64,000 nt of DNA from Pseudoxanthomonas kaohsiungensis (GTDB lineage: Bacteria; Pseudomonadota; Gammaproteobacteria; Xanthomonadales; Xanthomonadaceae): positions 1 through 64,000 of the forward strand of contig NZ_PDWO01000009.1 of assembly GCF_010211765.1 (NCBI RefSeq). Reading direction: 5' to 3'. Numbering within the stretch: position 1 is the stretch's first letter; every line of letters begins with the position of its first letter. A program made the translations under genes and the position numbers. The notes under the pieces were generated by a model. The model did not search any database and had not been told where the DNA came from. It was given only the letters and a program-made list of their open reading frames with translations. Shown in pieces: positions 1-8,336 of the stretch.

Positions 1-759
1 GGTGGAAGGGGTGATCGGCGAGACCGGCGTGGTGGACGGGGGCGCGACCGACGAAGGCGGCGGGGCCGATGGCGGAGCCAGACCCACGGGCGCAATTGGA
101 CCTGCTGGGCCGACGGGCCCAGCAGGTCCAACCGGCCCGCCAAGCGGCGGCGAGCTTGGTGGCGAAACGCCGGGGGGCGCTGGCGGAAGTTGAAGGGGCA
201 GGGAGGCCACGGCGGTGCCAGCCACCAAGCCGGAGTGGTAAACGAATTCCATCGTTGCGGTGTCCGCCTGACCGCAGGCGGCTGCCGCTGCGCTCGGGTT
301 GAGCTGCCCACCGTCGTAGACGCTCACCCCCTCCACCCGAATGTCGTAGGCGTCGCGCGCAACGGCGGCGGCCAGGCGCGGGCACACGTCGGCGGGAGCG
401 AACGGATACACCACCACGAACCCGTCCGCCGGGGCGTTGACCGTGTGCGGCGCGATGGTGACCGACGTGCCCCACGCAGTGCGCAGGGCCGAACCTTCCA
501 CCATGCGCGGGGGCGCCAAGCCGTCCTCCAACACCCGCGACGCGCTCACGCCCTGGAAGCTGCCCAGCAGCCCAAAAGAGCGGTCCACGGCAGTGGACAG
601 GTCGCGCAAGTTGTCTTGCTCGCGCTTGGCCTTGGCATTGGCCGAGGCCGGTGCCAGGACCATGTAAATCCCCAGGGAGAGCGCGGACAACGCGCCCAGG
701 GTCAACATCGTTTCGACGAGGCCCCAGCCGTGTGGGCGCTGCTTGTGGTTCTTCTTCAT
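1..759 (-). CDS. PilS-like type IV pilin, cut by the window edge
   Basis: The reading frame starts at ATG 759 and stays open to base 1, giving at least 252 residues; the stop lies outside. The N-terminus is a short Lys/Arg-rich leader, then GWGLVETMLTLGALSALS, which fits a type IV prepilin: cleavage after Gly, Glu at mature position 5, and a hydrophobic helix. The body resembles PilS major pilins of R64-type thin pili, with AWGTSVTI and two spaced cysteines (in DVCPRL and AACGQA). After about residue 195 comes a Pro/Gly/Ser-rich tail with collagen-like PVGPAGPVGPAGP. The start overlaps the stop of the upstream 70-aa gene in an ATGA, so translation is probably coupled. The likely role is a conjugative or adhesive thin pilus of the element. 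The PilS assignment is by motif and pattern only. Confidence 0.7.
   Translation of the reverse strand, partial: MKKNHKQRPHGWGLVETMLTLGALSALSLGIYMVLAPASANAKAKREQDNLRDLSTAVDRSFGLLGSFQGVSASRVLEDGLAPPRMVEGSALRTAWGTSVTIAPHTVNAPADGFVVVYPFAPADVCPRLAAAVARDAYDIRVEGVSVYDGGQLNPSAAAAACGQADTATMEFVYHSGLVAGTAVASLPLQLPPAPPGVSPPSSPPLGGPVGPAGPVGPAGPIAPVGLAPPSAPPPSSVAPPSTTPVSPITPST
96..131. repeat. 16-bp perfect inverted repeat inside the pilin tail
   Basis: Bases 96-111 (TTGGACCTGCTGGGCC) are repeated exactly as the reverse complement at 116-131, around a 4-base loop. The repeat lies in the part of the pilin gene coding for the Gly/Pro-rich tail. It may simply follow from alternating Gly-Pro codons, or it could be a recombination or structural site. 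Confidence 0.6.
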
Positions 760-968
760 GGGACCCTCGGGGGAATGCGGTCCGACCAGTCCATCCAGTC
801 GAAGACTTCTTTGGCGGCGGCCTCATAGGTCGCATGGGTGCGCGTGACGGTCAGGGAGCGGTCCGGCTTGAGCAGGCGCACGACGTAGACCAACGCGCCG
901 TCCTCGCCCAGGGCTTCGTCCACCACCGCGCGGCGGAAGCCAGACGCTTGTGGCGGAACGCGCCTCAT
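756..968 (-). CDS. Small unknown protein between traD-like and pilin genes
   Basis: This gene encodes 70 residues beginning MRRVPPQASGFRRAVVDEAL and ending DWSDRIPPRVP. Its ATG (968-966) overlaps the stop of the TraD-like gene as ATGA, and its own stop overlaps the pilin ATG the same way. This double coupling is the main evidence that the short frame is real, and it fixes the start even though the frame is open further upstream. No membrane segment, signal peptide or known motif is visible. The composition is mixed and charged with a Trp-Met-Asp-Trp near the end. A transfer-operon accessory role is only inferred from position. Confidence 0.6.
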   Translation of the reverse strand: MRRVPPQASGFRRAVVDEALGEDGALVYVVRLLKPDRSLTVTRTHATYEAAAKEVFDWMDWSDRIPPRVP

Positions 969-1312
969 CGCTTCGCCGCCTTGCGGGCGGCGTCGCGCGC
1001 TTCGAGATGGTCCAGGCCCTTCTTGCGCAGCCGGTCGCGTCGCTGCTCGGGCGTGAGTTGTTCGGCAACAGCCAGCAGCGCGCCCACGATTTCCGCCGGG
1101 TCCCACTCGTCCGCGGCGGCGGCAATGACGAGGCCGCCCAATTCAATCTTGCGGTGCGCGTCTGCGCGCCGGGCTTCCTCGCGTTGCTTCAGCTCAGCGC
1201 GGCGGCGCTTCCGCTGTTCTTCGCGTTCGGCCAAGAGCAGTTTTGCTTGCTCTTTCGCCACCGCTTCGATCATCCGATCAAGTTTTAGCTTTCTCTTTTC
1301 AACATCTGCCAC
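965..1312 (-). CDS. TraD-like conjugal transfer accessory protein
   Basis: With a GTG start at 1312 the product is 115 residues; an upstream ATG at 1378 would add 22 unconvincing residues. The N-terminal half is a Lys/Arg/Glu-rich helix (VEKRKLKLDRMIEAVAKEQ). It is followed by HRKIELGGLVIAAAADEWDP and a helical C-terminus. The pattern of a charged helix then R-K-I-E-LGGLVI is the hallmark of TraD proteins of Ti-type and related mobilization regions, which sit beside oriT. The gene is divergent from the relaxase, with the oriT-like site between them, and is first in an overlapping operon leading to the pilin gene. It probably binds DNA or helps the relaxosome. The family call is moderately sure; the start is not certain. 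Confidence 0.65.
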   Translation of the reverse strand: MADVEKRKLKLDRMIEAVAKEQAKLLLAEREEQRKRRRAELKQREEARRADAHRKIELGGLVIAAAADEWDPAEIVGALLAVAEQLTPEQRRDRLRKKGLDHLEARDAARKAAKR

Positions 1313-1521
1313 GACACGCCTGCAAACAGCCCTTGATAAACCATGCAACCAGAAATCGCGCGGAGCGCAAGGGGGCAACGCCCCAATCGATGGCGCGAGC
1401 GGATAGCGAGCGCCGCTCTTGTTTTGGCTAAAAAGTTGACAGCTTTTACGTGCATGGGAACCTGAAAACGGGGGCCGGCGAGCGACAGCGAGCGCCCCGG
1501 TTCTAGCGCGGTTTGATGAGG

Positions 1522-1624
1522 GTGCGAAGCGCCCGAAGAGAACAGCAATAGCGCACTTATGGTTTCGCTTCGCGAAACCGTGCGGTCAGGGGCTACGCCC
1601 CCGACACCCCGGCGCGCTTCGCAC
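1522..1624 (-). other. oriT: oriT-like transfer origin (MobQ type)
   Basis: In the 377-bp gap between the divergent TraD-like and relaxase genes lies an 8-bp-arm hairpin at 1561-1579 (GGTTTCGC/GCGAAACC, loop of 3). Read on the minus strand, it is followed directly by ATAAGTGCGC (1560-1551). An inverted repeat next to a TAAGTGCG core is the nick-region layout of RSF1010/pSC101/Ti-type (MobQ) transfer origins. An outer 11-bp inverted repeat (1522-1532 and 1614-1624, GTGCGAAGCGC) flanks the core. The neighbouring relaxase belongs to the matching family. The exact nick base is inferred from relatives. Confidence 0.8.
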
Positions 1625-1689
1625 GCCTGCCCCCCAATGCTCGCCCCCAGAGGGGGCTGCGCTTCCGTCGTTGTTGGGGTTTTCAGGTA

Positions 1690-3366
1690 GTGGCGATTTA
1701 CTCGGTCCAGGTGAAAAGTCTTAGCCGTGGGAAGGGCGACAGCGCGACCGCTGCCGCTGCTTACCGCGCTGGCCTGTGCTTGGACGACCCCAGCGGCGCG
1801 CGCCACGACTACAGCAAGAAAGGCGGTGTTCTGTCGGTGGACATGCTGGCACCCGATGGCGCGCCCGCGTGGGCCACGGATCCGCGGCAGCTTTGGGCCA
1901 AGGTCGAAGGCCACGAGACGCGGAAGAACGCGCGCGTTGCGCGTGAGGTGCTGGTGGCCTTGCCGCACGAACTGGACCCCGAGCAGCGGCGCGGCCTGGC
2001 TAAAGACCTGGGGCAATTGCTGGTCGAACGCTACGGCGTTGCCGCCCAGGTCGCGCTCCACGCACCCGACAAAGGCGGAGACAACCGCAACTTTCACGCG
2101 CACATACTCATCACCCCGCGCCAGGTGGGCCCGGATGGCTTCGGCAACAGTGCGGCGAAAGTCCTGGACGAATTCAAGGCAGGGGCGCAGGAACTGAAAG
2201 ACCTACGGGCCGCCATCGGCGCGCGTATCAATGCCGCCCTAACCGCCGCTGGCGTTGCCTCGCGCGTGGACCACCGGCGCCTTGTGGACCAGAAAGCCGA
2301 GGCAGCCCAACGCGGCGATTTCGGCGCGGTCGCCCAATTGGACCGCGTGCCGACTAAACACGAGGGCAAGGCCGTCACCCAGGCCCGCCGCCGGGGCGAA
2401 CGCCTGCCCAGGGCAAAGCGCAACGACCGAGCAAGAACGGCCAGTGAGCGCCGCTTCAACCAGCACACCCGCAGATTTGAAGACCTCAAGGCCAAGGCGG
2501 CCGCCGACGGCCGCTTGCAGCTGGTGGACGAGCAAGCCCTACACGCGCGCGCCTTGTTGGAGCGACGCAAGGAGGGCGCCCAGCGGCTGCGAACTGCCGC
2601 CATGGCCCAGGCCACCCCTAACAGCCCCACGCCAAAGGCCGCCGTCCAGGCGCGTGCGAAGAAGCCGCACAAGGCCGGGGCCTCCGTGCCCCGGCAGGCG
2701 GCTGGCGCCGCTGGTCAGCGGGGAAAGGTATCGGCTGCCGTCGAGCGAGTAGCACGCAGTAAAGACCGGGTCCAGGTGGAGAACGTGGTTATGCAAGAAG
2801 CCCAGAAGCAACTCGAAGAACTGATTGCCGAAATGCTGGCCCGCGCCAGGCGAGCCCTCCAGCTGCCAGAAGCAACCCCATGGCAGCGGGCCACCGCGCG
2901 CACCCTGTTGGAAACCCACGACGCAGCACGCCAGGCCCGCGAGGCGTGGCGCCGAACGGTCGAGGAGCGAAAGCAAGCGCGGGAAGCGGTTCGCCGTGCC
3001 CGTGCCGACCGGGGGCACTACGGGCCGCCGGCAGATGACCCCTTCAGCCGAATGCGCAGAGCCCTGGGCCATCCCACGGCGCACGACCGCCAGGCCTTGG
3101 ACGCCGCTGAAACCGTGAAGCGGGCGAAGGTTGCCGAGGCCCAGGCCAAGGCGGATCGCGATGCCGCCAGCCGGCAGCGTCAGCAAGCAGAAGCCGTTGC
3201 CGAAAAGGCGCGGGCCCAGTTCGCCCAGGCCTTTGGCATGCCCGTGCCCCGCTTCGACGCGAAACCCCCGCAGCAACCCGAGCCCGCGCCCACGTTGGCC
3301 CCGGGCGTGGAGCCGACACCTGGGCGGACGTCCCTCCAGGAACGACAAAGGCCGCGCATGCGCTAG
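1690..3366 (+). CDS. MobA/MobL family relaxase
   Basis: This 558-residue relaxase would nick the element at oriT and lead the transferred strand. It starts at GTG 1690 (MAIYSVQVKSLSRGKG). The N-terminal 200 residues carry the family motifs: Tyr25 in the AAAAYRAG segment as candidate catalytic tyrosine, and the metal-binding histidine set H124, H136, H138 in NFHAHILITPR. Residues about 200-560 are Arg/Lys/Ala/Glu-rich and probably largely coiled helix. No helicase or primase motifs are seen, unlike the long Ti TraA. It is divergent from the TraD-like gene across the oriT-like site and is followed 38 bp later by the restriction endonuclease gene. The family is clear; whether transfer is self-driven or mobilized is unknown. 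Confidence 0.9.
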   Translation: MAIYSVQVKSLSRGKGDSATAAAAYRAGLCLDDPSGARHDYSKKGGVLSVDMLAPDGAPAWATDPRQLWAKVEGHETRKNARVAREVLVALPHELDPEQRRGLAKDLGQLLVERYGVAAQVALHAPDKGGDNRNFHAHILITPRQVGPDGFGNSAAKVLDEFKAGAQELKDLRAAIGARINAALTAAGVASRVDHRRLVDQKAEAAQRGDFGAVAQLDRVPTKHEGKAVTQARRRGERLPRAKRNDRARTASERRFNQHTRRFEDLKAKAAADGRLQLVDEQALHARALLERRKEGAQRLRTAAMAQATPNSPTPKAAVQARAKKPHKAGASVPRQAAGAAGQRGKVSAAVERVARSKDRVQVENVVMQEAQKQLEELIAEMLARARRALQLPEATPWQRATARTLLETHDAARQAREAWRRTVEERKQAREAVRRARADRGHYGPPADDPFSRMRRALGHPTAHDRQALDAAETVKRAKVAEAQAKADRDAASRQRQQAEAVAEKARAQFAQAFGMPVPRFDAKPPQQPEPAPTLAPGVEPTPGRTSLQERQRPRMR

Positions 3367-3404
3367 GGGTATGCAAGGGCGGCGGCGCTGAATAGGATCC
3401 GGCC

Positions 3405-4073
3405 ATGGCCGAGACCGACTTTAGCGACTTCATCCGCGCGAACTACGAGCTCCACGAATGGCGGCACGCTGTCGCCATCCTCAAGTCGGACTTCCCAGAC
3501 GAGTGGGCCGATATCCTGCGAATGCTGGAGGACTTCAGGCTCTATAAGGGCTGGATTGAGGTGGGCGGTGGCAACCGCTCTAACCTCGCCGCATGGGTTG
3601 ACCACACGTTGGGCGAGCGGGGATGGGTAGAGACGAAGTTCAACACGCAGATCAAGGTTGATGAGATCACCAGGGACAGCCCAACCCACAAAGTGGATTG
3701 CTTCCGAAATCGGGTAGCGCTTGAGGTCGAATGGAACAACAAGGATCCGTTCTACGACCGTGACCTCAACAACTTTCGCCTGTTGTTTGACTTGGGCGTG
3801 GTCAGTGTCGGGGTTATCTTCACCCGGGCCGACGAGCTGCAAGAGGTGTTCGACGCGATGGGTCGCGGCTCTTCTTACGGGAACAGCACCACCCACATGG
3901 GCAAGCTGCTGCCGCGCGTGGAGGGTGGCAGCGGGGGCGGCTGCCCCCTGCTGGTCATCGGTATCAAGAAGTCCCTTTTGACCGACGCCGAGCCGCCCGC
4001 TGTGCCGAAGAAAGCGAAGGCGAAGAAGAAGCCCGCACCGGCTCCCCTTTTGGAGCCGCAGCGCGCGGACTAA
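3405..4073 (+). CDS. BglII/BstYI-family type II restriction endonuclease
   Basis: The 222-residue protein has the signature of the BglII/BstYI nuclease family: a conserved core around VDCFRNRVALEVEWNNKDP and a later THMGKLLPRVEGG with a Gly-rich stretch and CPLLVIGI. Candidate active-site residues D98, E107 and E109 keep the D-x8-E-x-(Q/E) spacing of BglII (D84, E93, Q95 as I recall), with Glu in the last position. The family cuts G^GATCC-like sites (BglII AGATCT, BstYI RGATCY), but the target here is not predictable. The C-terminus is a Lys/Ala/Pro-rich tail. Its last 110 bases overlap the convergent methyltransferase gene tail to tail, tying the two into one restriction-modification unit carried by the mobile element. 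Confidence 0.85.
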   Translation: MAETDFSDFIRANYELHEWRHAVAILKSDFPDEWADILRMLEDFRLYKGWIEVGGGNRSNLAAWVDHTLGERGWVETKFNTQIKVDEITRDSPTHKVDCFRNRVALEVEWNNKDPFYDRDLNNFRLLFDLGVVSVGVIFTRADELQEVFDAMGRGSSYGNSTTHMGKLLPRVEGGSGGGCPLLVIGIKKSLLTDAEPPAVPKKAKAKKKPAPAPLLEPQRAD

Positions 4074-4803
4074 CCGACGGGCTCCGGTCTGCCTGCGAGT
4101 GATTGGCGTAGGTGTTCCAGGTCGGCGCGTAGTCGTCCGACTGGTTGCCCCACACGCTCCAGCCCTTGCGCGGGCCACGCGCGAACATCTCCAGGAATGG
4201 GCCAGGGCTACACGCCTCAATCAGCGGGTATTGCTCATCGGGCTTGCGGGAGTGCTCGCGCTTCTGCGTTGCTAGGAAGTTCACCTGCGTGCGGCCCGGG
4301 TCCAGCGTGCGCGCGTTCTTGCCCCGCACCCCGAACAACAGCAGTTCGGTGACGTTGCGGAAGTAGAAGCCCACCCCCCGGCCGTCTGGCCCCCCGTCCT
4401 TTCGGATCTTGTGCCACACGATGTTGGACTTGTAGGAGAACCCCCACGCCTTCATCACCTCTAGGCCTTCTGGGAGCAGCGCGTTGGGCACCCACAGATA
4501 CAGGTGCGCGGTGTCGGCCACGATTTCGGACACCGGCAGGGCCATGATTTCCGGCAAGTCCATGGTGCCGTAGCGGCTCAAGCGCTTGTGTTCCGGCGCC
4601 ATTTTCCCCGTGCGGTTCTGAAAACGCCACGGCGGATCCGCCATCACGGTCTTGAAGCCCTTAGACGGAGCCAAGGCCTTGAGTTCTTGGGCCGCCTGCT
4701 GGGCTAGGTTTTTCTTGGACACTGGTGGGGGCATTGAGGGAGCAAAAAGATCCTCAATGGTCGCTGGCTGGAGTGCCAAAGGCAAGGGCAATGAGCGCGT
4801 CAT
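3964..4803 (-). CDS. MT-A70 family DNA adenine methyltransferase
   Basis: This 279-residue protein starts at ATG 4803 and has the MT-A70 catalytic DPPW motif at residues 56-59 (KTVMADPPWRF). It continues with LYLWVPNALLPEGLEVMKAWGF and a FARGPRKGWSVWGNQ end typical of the family, which methylates the N6 of adenine using S-adenosylmethionine. As partner of the convergent BglII/BstYI-like nuclease it most likely protects self DNA at the same site. A Ser/Ala/Arg-rich C-terminal tail of about 40 residues is encoded in the overlap with the nuclease gene. BglII and BstYI themselves pair with cytosine-N4 methylases as far as I recall, so an MT-A70 partner is a variation worth noting. Confidence 0.85.
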   Translation of the reverse strand: MTRSLPLPLALQPATIEDLFAPSMPPPVSKKNLAQQAAQELKALAPSKGFKTVMADPPWRFQNRTGKMAPEHKRLSRYGTMDLPEIMALPVSEIVADTAHLYLWVPNALLPEGLEVMKAWGFSYKSNIVWHKIRKDGGPDGRGVGFYFRNVTELLLFGVRGKNARTLDPGRTQVNFLATQKREHSRKPDEQYPLIEACSPGPFLEMFARGPRKGWSVWGNQSDDYAPTWNTYANHSQADRSPSVSPRAAAPKGEPVRASSSPSLSSAQRAARRRSKGTS

Positions 4804-4853
4804 GACTAAAGACTAGGAGGGCGCGCTCGCAACGGCTGCGACTGGAAAGAGAA

Positions 4854-4885
4854 CGCCCCGGCCATCTTGACGGATGACCGGGGCG
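4854..4885. terminator. Strong hairpin upstream of the methyltransferase gene
   Basis: Eight G/C pairs (4854-4861 with 4878-4885), one C/A mismatch and four inner pairs (4863-4866 with 4873-4876) enclose a 6-base loop. There is no following T-run on either strand. It lies 50 bp upstream of the methyltransferase start, so it may insulate or regulate that gene rather than end a transcript. Confidence 0.4.
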
Positions 4886-5401
4886 CGCTACTTTGAAGGG
4901 AAGGCCCCTGGGTGAGCGAAACCCAGAGGCGAGCTAAGGTAGGAATCAGCTACCGAGCCCAGGCGGCGGCCCCATGAGGTCAGCCTACCAAGCCAGGGCC
5001 CGATCGCAACCCCCCTTTCCTCGTCCTCTGTTTCGCTGCCCACCCGGACGGCCTGCGCGACTGTGCTAGGCGGGCCCGGCTCATCCCCGGTAAACGGTTC
5101 TCACGGTCAGCCCCTTGGACGGGCAAGCGCGCGGCAACTGGGGACTGGGGGCTTAACTGTGTAGGACACCCCCGCAATCCGGACGCACGGGGAGCCGTGC
5201 GTGAACGCTGGCCTGGCCGCAGCCTTAGAGAGACGCTCACAACAGACCGTGGGCGGCGTGCACAAGGGGCAGCAGCGGCGACGCTGTGAAGCACGCTAGG
5301 CCGTCACGGGGTCGTTCCCCGCCGGCACACTCGCAGCCGCAAGGCACTTCAAGCGCGAGCCGCCCATCTCACTCCGATACCCAGCCGAGGGTGGGGCCCG
5401 T

Positions 5402-5686
5402 GTGCCCGCGTCCCGGAAAACCGGTCCGGTTTTTCCTAACAGGGAAAAGCGTAACGGTGAGCAGGAAGGCCGAGGGCGGGCCCGCCGACAGGCGGGACGC
5501 ACTCGGCGGCGGGGGGCTCGGGGGGCGCGCCGTGGCGCCCCCCGCTCGGTTCAGGGCCGCCCGGAAGGAAAGCGGCCGGGCGACAAGTCGGGACATGTGC
5601 GCGGACCTCGCCACTGGGAAAGCTGGGGCTGGGATTCATCCAAGCCCCAGGCTTTCCCGCGTGCCCGCGTCCCGCAAAACCGGTCC
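5402..5686. repeat. Pair of 26-bp direct repeats
   Basis: Bases 5402-5427 and 5661-5686 both read GTGCCCGCGTCCCG-x-AAAACCGGTCC with a single mismatch, 259 bp apart. The first copy runs into a near-palindrome. Their position in the non-coding part of the element near the integrase suggests protein-binding sites or a duplication scar. Confidence 0.65.
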
Positions 5687-5804
5687 AGAGCAAGAGCCAA
5701 AGCGCGGCCGGCGTTGCCGTCCGCCTAGCTCGCTCTCGCTCGCTTCCCTCCGGGAGGGTTCGGCCCGTGGCGGTGCCTCCCGGCACCGCAAAGGCCCGGC
5801 GGCC

Positions 5805-7361
5805 CTAATCCGACGCTTTGCTTCGCGAGACCTGCCGCTTTTTCGTCGCCCGCTGCCGACGCTTGTCCATGTGCTTGAGCTGCTTGAACGACGCATCGAA
5901 CTGACCCGCCTTGTAGGTCGGCAGTGGGACAGGCGGGCCGTAGGCCTCCAAGGCCATCACGCGGTTGGGGATGGTGCCGGGGTTGACGTAGTGCTTGAGG
6001 CCCGAGGGCAGGCTCAAATCGTGGCCCGTGATTTCCTGCGTGGTGTGGATGGCCACGCCGTGTTCGTTGATGAGGCCATTGGTCACGTTGTGCCGAAAGC
6101 AGTGGAACGACTTCAGGCGCCCGGTCAGCCCCTGCTTGATGGCGAAGGCGCGGAATTGGTCGCCCATGGCGTCGCCGAAGCCGTTGGCTTGCGAAAACGG
6201 CAGGTGCGGGAACAAGCGCTCGCATCCGGCGCGCCTGAGGTCTTCCACGAACGTCATGAACCCGGCACCGAGCACGGACGACGGCAGGGGCACGAACCGC
6301 GACGAGTGCGCGTTCTTGAGCCGCTGGCCTTCGCGACTGGCACGGATGTGGATCCCGAAATGCCCGGCCTCCAGGCGCACGTCGTCCACGTAGAGCTGGG
6401 CGAGTTCGTTGAGGCGCGCCCCGGTGGCCACGCCCAGGATGGTGCCCCACCAGCGATGCGGATACTTCGCCGCCCACTTCGGAAACGCTTCCGAGTCGAA
6501 TAGCGCCGCCAGTTCCTCCGGGGAGAACGGCTCTCGGCTGGGCGCGTCGGTCTTGGACTTGTCGCGGTTGAGGATGGCCTTGTGCGGCGACTTGGTCAGC
6601 AAGTCCTCGGCCACCTGGGCGTTGAGGAAGGCGGCCAACCGGTCCTTGTGCTTGTCCTTGGTGCGCATGCTCAAGCGCGGGTGGTCCTCGCGCTGGGCCT
6701 TGGCCAGGATCTCTTTGGGGGTCAGCCCCCGAAACACCTTCTTCTTGCTGGCGTTGCTGGGGTAGACCTCCATGGCCCTCAGAAACGCCCGCACGTCGTC
6801 GGTCGTGAGCCGGTGGAGCGGCTTGTCCCCGGTCAACTCCAAGAACAGGTGGAGGGTGTAAATCGTGTCGTCCAGGTTGGTCTGGCTGCGCTCGGCTAAG
6901 CGCATGTCGCCCAGGAACGTTTCGATGCGCTCGGACAGCCGCGGGGCATTGGCTTCGGCCAGCAGGTGCGGTGGGAACGCCCCAATGTCTTCGATTCGAG
7001 GGCTTTCGCTTTGAATGATGGCCTTGAGCCGACGCGCATCGTCGTCGTTGTCCACCTGCCAGCGCTCTCGGACCGTGCCATCCGTCAAGCGCTCGCGCTC
7101 AAAGGTCAGCTCCCGGATGGCGGTCGATTGCGCCGCCTTCAACGTCTCGTAGATGTCCAATGTGCGCCCCCTGCGCAGCAAGTCGAAGGCTTCCGATAGT
7201 GCCAGCCCCAGCCGGGCAGCCACCAGCCGCGCGGCGTCGCCTCGCAAGCCCGGCAGTGAGCGGATCAAGAACCGGGAGCCGACCTGGACGCGCAAGTCCA
7301 CAGGCACCAAAAAGCGGGCGTAGAGCCCGCTGGGACGCCGCAAGAAGAGGGGTTTGGGCAA
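5805..7361 (-). CDS. Tyrosine site-specific recombinase (integrase)
   Basis: This 518-residue integrase would insert and excise the element at the ssrA 3' end, whose terminus lies 105 bp from its ATG. The catalytic C-terminal domain shows the tyrosine-recombinase residues: Arg in GVATGARLNELAQLY, the HxxR box in FHCFRHNVTNG, a late His in ITGHDL and the nucleophile Tyr in GLKHYVNPG. The N-terminal about 300 residues hold a core-binding-like region (DDTIYTLHLFLELTGDKPLH) and an opening MPKPLFLRRPSGLYARFLVP seen in many integrases of genomic islands. The C-terminus is strongly basic. The gene is transcribed away from ssrA. Inverted and direct repeats straddle its start (7361-7401), consistent with autoregulation or arm-site binding. 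Confidence 0.92.
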   Translation of the reverse strand: MPKPLFLRRPSGLYARFLVPVDLRVQVGSRFLIRSLPGLRGDAARLVAARLGLALSEAFDLLRRGRTLDIYETLKAAQSTAIRELTFERERLTDGTVRERWQVDNDDDARRLKAIIQSESPRIEDIGAFPPHLLAEANAPRLSERIETFLGDMRLAERSQTNLDDTIYTLHLFLELTGDKPLHRLTTDDVRAFLRAMEVYPSNASKKKVFRGLTPKEILAKAQREDHPRLSMRTKDKHKDRLAAFLNAQVAEDLLTKSPHKAILNRDKSKTDAPSREPFSPEELAALFDSEAFPKWAAKYPHRWWGTILGVATGARLNELAQLYVDDVRLEAGHFGIHIRASREGQRLKNAHSSRFVPLPSSVLGAGFMTFVEDLRRAGCERLFPHLPFSQANGFGDAMGDQFRAFAIKQGLTGRLKSFHCFRHNVTNGLINEHGVAIHTTQEITGHDLSLPSGLKHYVNPGTIPNRVMALEAYGPPVPLPTYKAGQFDASFKQLKHMDKRRQRATKKRQVSRSKASD

Positions 7362-7401
7362 AACGATACCTCAAACGATACCTGAAGAAGGCATCGTTTG
7401 A
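7361..7401. promoter_or_regulatory. Repeats over the integrase start
   Basis: AAACGATACC occurs twice in tandem register (7361-7370 and 7373-7382), and TCAAACGAT (7371-7379) is inverted as ATCGTTTGA (7393-7401). These sit at and just upstream of the integrase ATG and probably bind the integrase or a regulator. Confidence 0.5.
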
Positions 7402-7424
7402 GGCTCGCAATGCACCAAAAAACC

Positions 7425-7820
<396 letters not shown>

Positions 7821-8078
7821 GGAAGCTGCGGGCGAAGTCATCGCCAGACGAGGTCCAGTGTAGGGACGCGGTGCGGTCGCTTCAAGGCGCACGCCGCCGC
7901 TCGCTTGCCTGCGTTCATCCGCCGCCTCTCCGGACTCGCCGCCCCCCGAGCCGCTCCCGCCCCGTCGATGCGCGGCCGGGGGCCGGGCGCCCAGGCCGGC
8001 GCGCACGACGGTCGCCTCGCCTTGCGTTCACGCCAGGTGCGCTGGAATCGAACCTCCCGACCAGCGAAGGAGTCCACC

Positions 8079-8315
8079 ATGGCCCGTTGCGATGTCTGCG
8101 GAAACGACTACGACAAGGCCTTCCAGCTCATCCAGGCCGATGGCACGCGCGGCACCTACGACTCGTTCGAATGCGCCATCCATGCCGCGGCGCCGCGTTG
8201 CGAGCACTGCCGCTGCCGGATCATCGGCCACGGCGCCGAGCACGACGGTCGCTTCTTCTGTTGCGCCAGCTGCGCCCGGCATGCCGGTGTGGAAGGCCTG
8301 GACGACCGCGTCTGA
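8079..8315 (+). CDS. Cysteine-rich, metallothionein-like zinc protein
   Basis: The 78-residue protein starts at ATG 8079 behind a strong AAGGAG. It opens MARCDVCGNDYDKAF and contains further cysteine pairs in ECAIHAAAPRCEHCRCRI and FFCCASCARHAG, giving about ten cysteines with several histidines. The CxxCGNDYDKAF start and FECAIHALAP-like middle match a family of small bacterial proteins annotated as prokaryotic metallothioneins or zinc-binding proteins. It probably binds zinc or other soft metals in the cytoplasm. It stands alone between ssrA and the convergent MgtC-like gene, and no operon partner is evident. Confidence 0.75.
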   Translation: MARCDVCGNDYDKAFQLIQADGTRGTYDSFECAIHAAAPRCEHCRCRIIGHGAEHDGRFFCCASCARHAGVEGLDDRV

Positions 8316-8336
8316 GCAGCCGCGGAGGGACGGTGG

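Larger units (their letters stand above)
4804..5804. other. 1-kb non-coding stretch of the element with hairpins
   Basis: No convincing gene was found here on either strand; the open frames are Arg/Pro/Gly-rich, lack family motifs and lack good ribosome sites. Features seen: a strong hairpin at 4854-4885 (CGCCCCGG paired with CCGGGGCG plus an inner CATC/GATG), a 26-base direct repeat (5402-5427 and 5661-5686), a near-palindrome GGAAAACCGG/CCGGTTTTTCC at 5414-5436, and a GC hairpin at 5521-5542. Possible roles are an unrecognized RNA, a regulatory or partition region, or decayed DNA. Confidence 0.5.

Noticed and set aside
5286-6503. 405-residue plus-strand frame opposite the integrase and spacer
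   Set aside because: Arg/Pro/Gly-rich composition with no motif. Most of it is antisense to a clear integrase.
8039-8063. tRNA T-arm-like sequence (GGTTCGATTCC on the minus strand)
   Set aside because: Flanking bases do not form a T-stem or acceptor stem, so no tRNA gene is supported.
7905-8078. N-terminal extension of the Cys-rich zinc protein
   Set aside because: The strong AAGGAG and conserved start are at 8079; the extension is low-complexity and not conserved-looking.
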